6,201 nt of DNA. It comes from DASZZV01 sp035544835 (GTDB taxonomy: Bacteria; Acidobacteriota; Thermoanaerobaculia; Gp7-AA8). Location of the stretch: assembly GCA_035544835.1 (NCBI GenBank), contig DASZZV010000084.1:1-6201 (forward strand). The letters are read 5' to 3'. Positions within the stretch are counted from its first letter, which is position 1. Each line of letters opens with the position of its first letter. Shown in pieces: positions 5,624 through 6,201 of the stretch. The position numbers were made by a program, and so were the translations under genes. Below the pieces are notes generated by a model. The model saw nothing but the letters and a program-made list of their open reading frames with translations, ran no database searches and was not told the DNA's origin.

Positions 5624-6201
5624 ATGGAGGAACAAGGACGGCAGAGCGGCGGCGCGCTGGTCGGATATCTGGTGACGACCGATCGATCCCGGTTCGACAT
5701 CGACCGTATTCACGAGCTCCTGCGGTCGTCTTTTTACTGGGCCGCAAACATTCCCAGGGCGACCGTGGAGACTTCGATTGAGAACTCACTGCCCTTTGCG
5801 GTGATCGGAGCAGAGGGTCTGGTGGGGTTTGCCCGCGTGATCACTGACTTTGCGACGTTTGCTTATCTCTCCGATGTGATCATCGCTCCGGATTTGAGAG
5901 GAAAAGGGCTGGGCGCTCTGTTGATGGACACGATCATGAATGATCCTCGCCTTCAGAACCTTCGGAGGTGGATGCTCGTCACAAGTGATGCCCATGAGCT
6001 GTACAGAAAATTCGGATTCTGTGAAGTCCGGAAACCGGAGCGTTTCATGGAGCGTGTGATCGTAAACGCGTATGGTCAAATTCAGGGCGTGGTTGGGGAA
6101 CCGTGCGCTGGCACCCCAATCGCACCAGCAGGAAGCATCACCAAGGAGGCACCAACATGGAAAACACACCCGGACAGGGCGGCAACGATAACGGCTCGAT
6201 C
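5624..6201 (+). CDS. GNAT-family N-acetyltransferase, reading frame open to window end
   Basis: Predicted to move an acetyl group from acetyl-CoA to an amine; the substrate is unknown. ATG 5624 follows AGAGGG four bases upstream; GTG 5672 is an alternative close to the usual family N-terminus (VTTDRSRFDIDRIHELL). The GNAT fold runs from about residue 17 to 144: substrate-side helix with SSFYWA, strands around VGFARVITDFATFAYLSDVIIAP, acetyl-CoA loop R92-G-K-G-L-G97, and LVTSDAHELYRKFGF at 118-132, ending at PERFMER (138-144). Related small GNATs usually stop soon after this point. Here at least 48 more residues follow, rich in Gly, Ala, Pro and Thr, with no stop before the edge, overlapping the start of the next gene by 45 bases or more. 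A frameshift or lost stop near 6050 would explain this. The domain call is firm; the C-terminus is doubtful. Confidence 0.85.
   Translation, partial: MEEQGRQSGGALVGYLVTTDRSRFDIDRIHELLRSSFYWAANIPRATVETSIENSLPFAVIGAEGLVGFARVITDFATFAYLSDVIIAPDLRGKGLGALLMDTIMNDPRLQNLRRWMLVTSDAHELYRKFGFCEVRKPERFMERVIVNAYGQIQGVVGEPCAGTPIAPAGSITKEAPTWKTHPDRAATITAR
6089..6123 (+). other. GC-rich hairpin between the GNAT domain and the next gene
   Basis: GTGGTTGGGG (6089-6098) pairs with CCCCAATCGC (6114-6123) over ten positions including two G-U pairs, around a 15-base loop. No T run follows, so a classical intrinsic terminator is unlikely. It suits an intercistronic structure and hints that this stretch is not normally the GNAT C-terminus. 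Confidence 0.45.
6143..6149 (+). promoter_or_regulatory. Strong ribosome binding site of the gene starting at 6157
   Basis: AAGGAGG, nearly the full anti-16S complement, lies seven bases before ATG 6157. It is the best ribosome site in the window and decides that start. Confidence 0.8.
6157..6201 (+). CDS. Start of an unidentified gene, 5' end only (15 codons)
   Basis: ATG 6157 opens a frame reading MENTPGQGGNDNGSI up to the window edge. The optimal AAGGAGG seven bases upstream makes it a convincing start. The polar, Gly/Asn-rich N-terminus resembles a disordered leader before a folded or membrane domain, but 15 residues are too few to assign a family. It lies in a different frame from the overlapping GNAT reading frame and on the same strand, so co-transcription is likely. 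Confidence 0.7.
   Translation, partial: MENTPGQGGNDNGSI

Noticed and set aside
5580..5789. Longer start for the Mpo1-like protein at 5789
   Set aside because: The extra 70 residues are Arg/Ser-rich, absent from the family pattern, and overlap the divergent GNAT gene; ATG 5579 gives the expected N-terminus.

Overview
The window looks like a gene-dense, moderately GC-rich (by eye) chromosomal segment of a Gram-negative bacterium. A membrane histidine kinase, a membrane GGDEF-EAL enzyme and a DUF962/Mpo1-like protein together suggest a proteobacterium, perhaps a gammaproteobacterium near the Xanthomonadales. That placement is inference from gene content and has low confidence. I see no tRNA, rRNA, CRISPR array, transposase or integrase.

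Layout. (1) Positions 2867 down to 1 hold three minus-strand genes in apparent operon order: an unrecognised 243-aa protein; a 385-aa regulator with a SARP-type winged helix, a BTAD domain and a C-terminal receiver (REC) domain; and a multi-pass membrane histidine kinase that runs off the left edge. The regulator stop and kinase start share one base (TAATG), so the two are very likely a translationally coupled two-component pair. (2) Positions 2868-3041 are a divergent intergenic region. It holds a good sigma70-type promoter for the plus strand, several inverted repeats around that promoter, and a pair of CGTCAA direct repeats exactly 11 bp apart. (3) Positions 3042-5102 (+) encode a membrane GGDEF-EAL protein in which both catalytic centres look intact. 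(4) Positions 5121-5579 (-) encode a DUF962/Mpo1-like membrane protein, convergent with the GGDEF-EAL gene. (5) From 5624 (+) a GNAT-family acetyltransferase is divergent from it across 44 bp. Its reading frame never closes in the window and overlaps the well-marked start of another gene at 6157.

How the genes may work together. The simplest model is a membrane kinase that phosphorylates the BTAD-REC regulator, which in turn acts at the shared 174-bp divergent region to control its own operon and the cyclic-di-GMP enzyme. The pairing of kinase and regulator is well supported by overlap and domains. The link to the cyclic-di-GMP gene is inferred from adjacency and the operator-like repeats only. 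The right-hand genes (Mpo1-like, GNAT, new start at 6157) have no evident functional link to this module.
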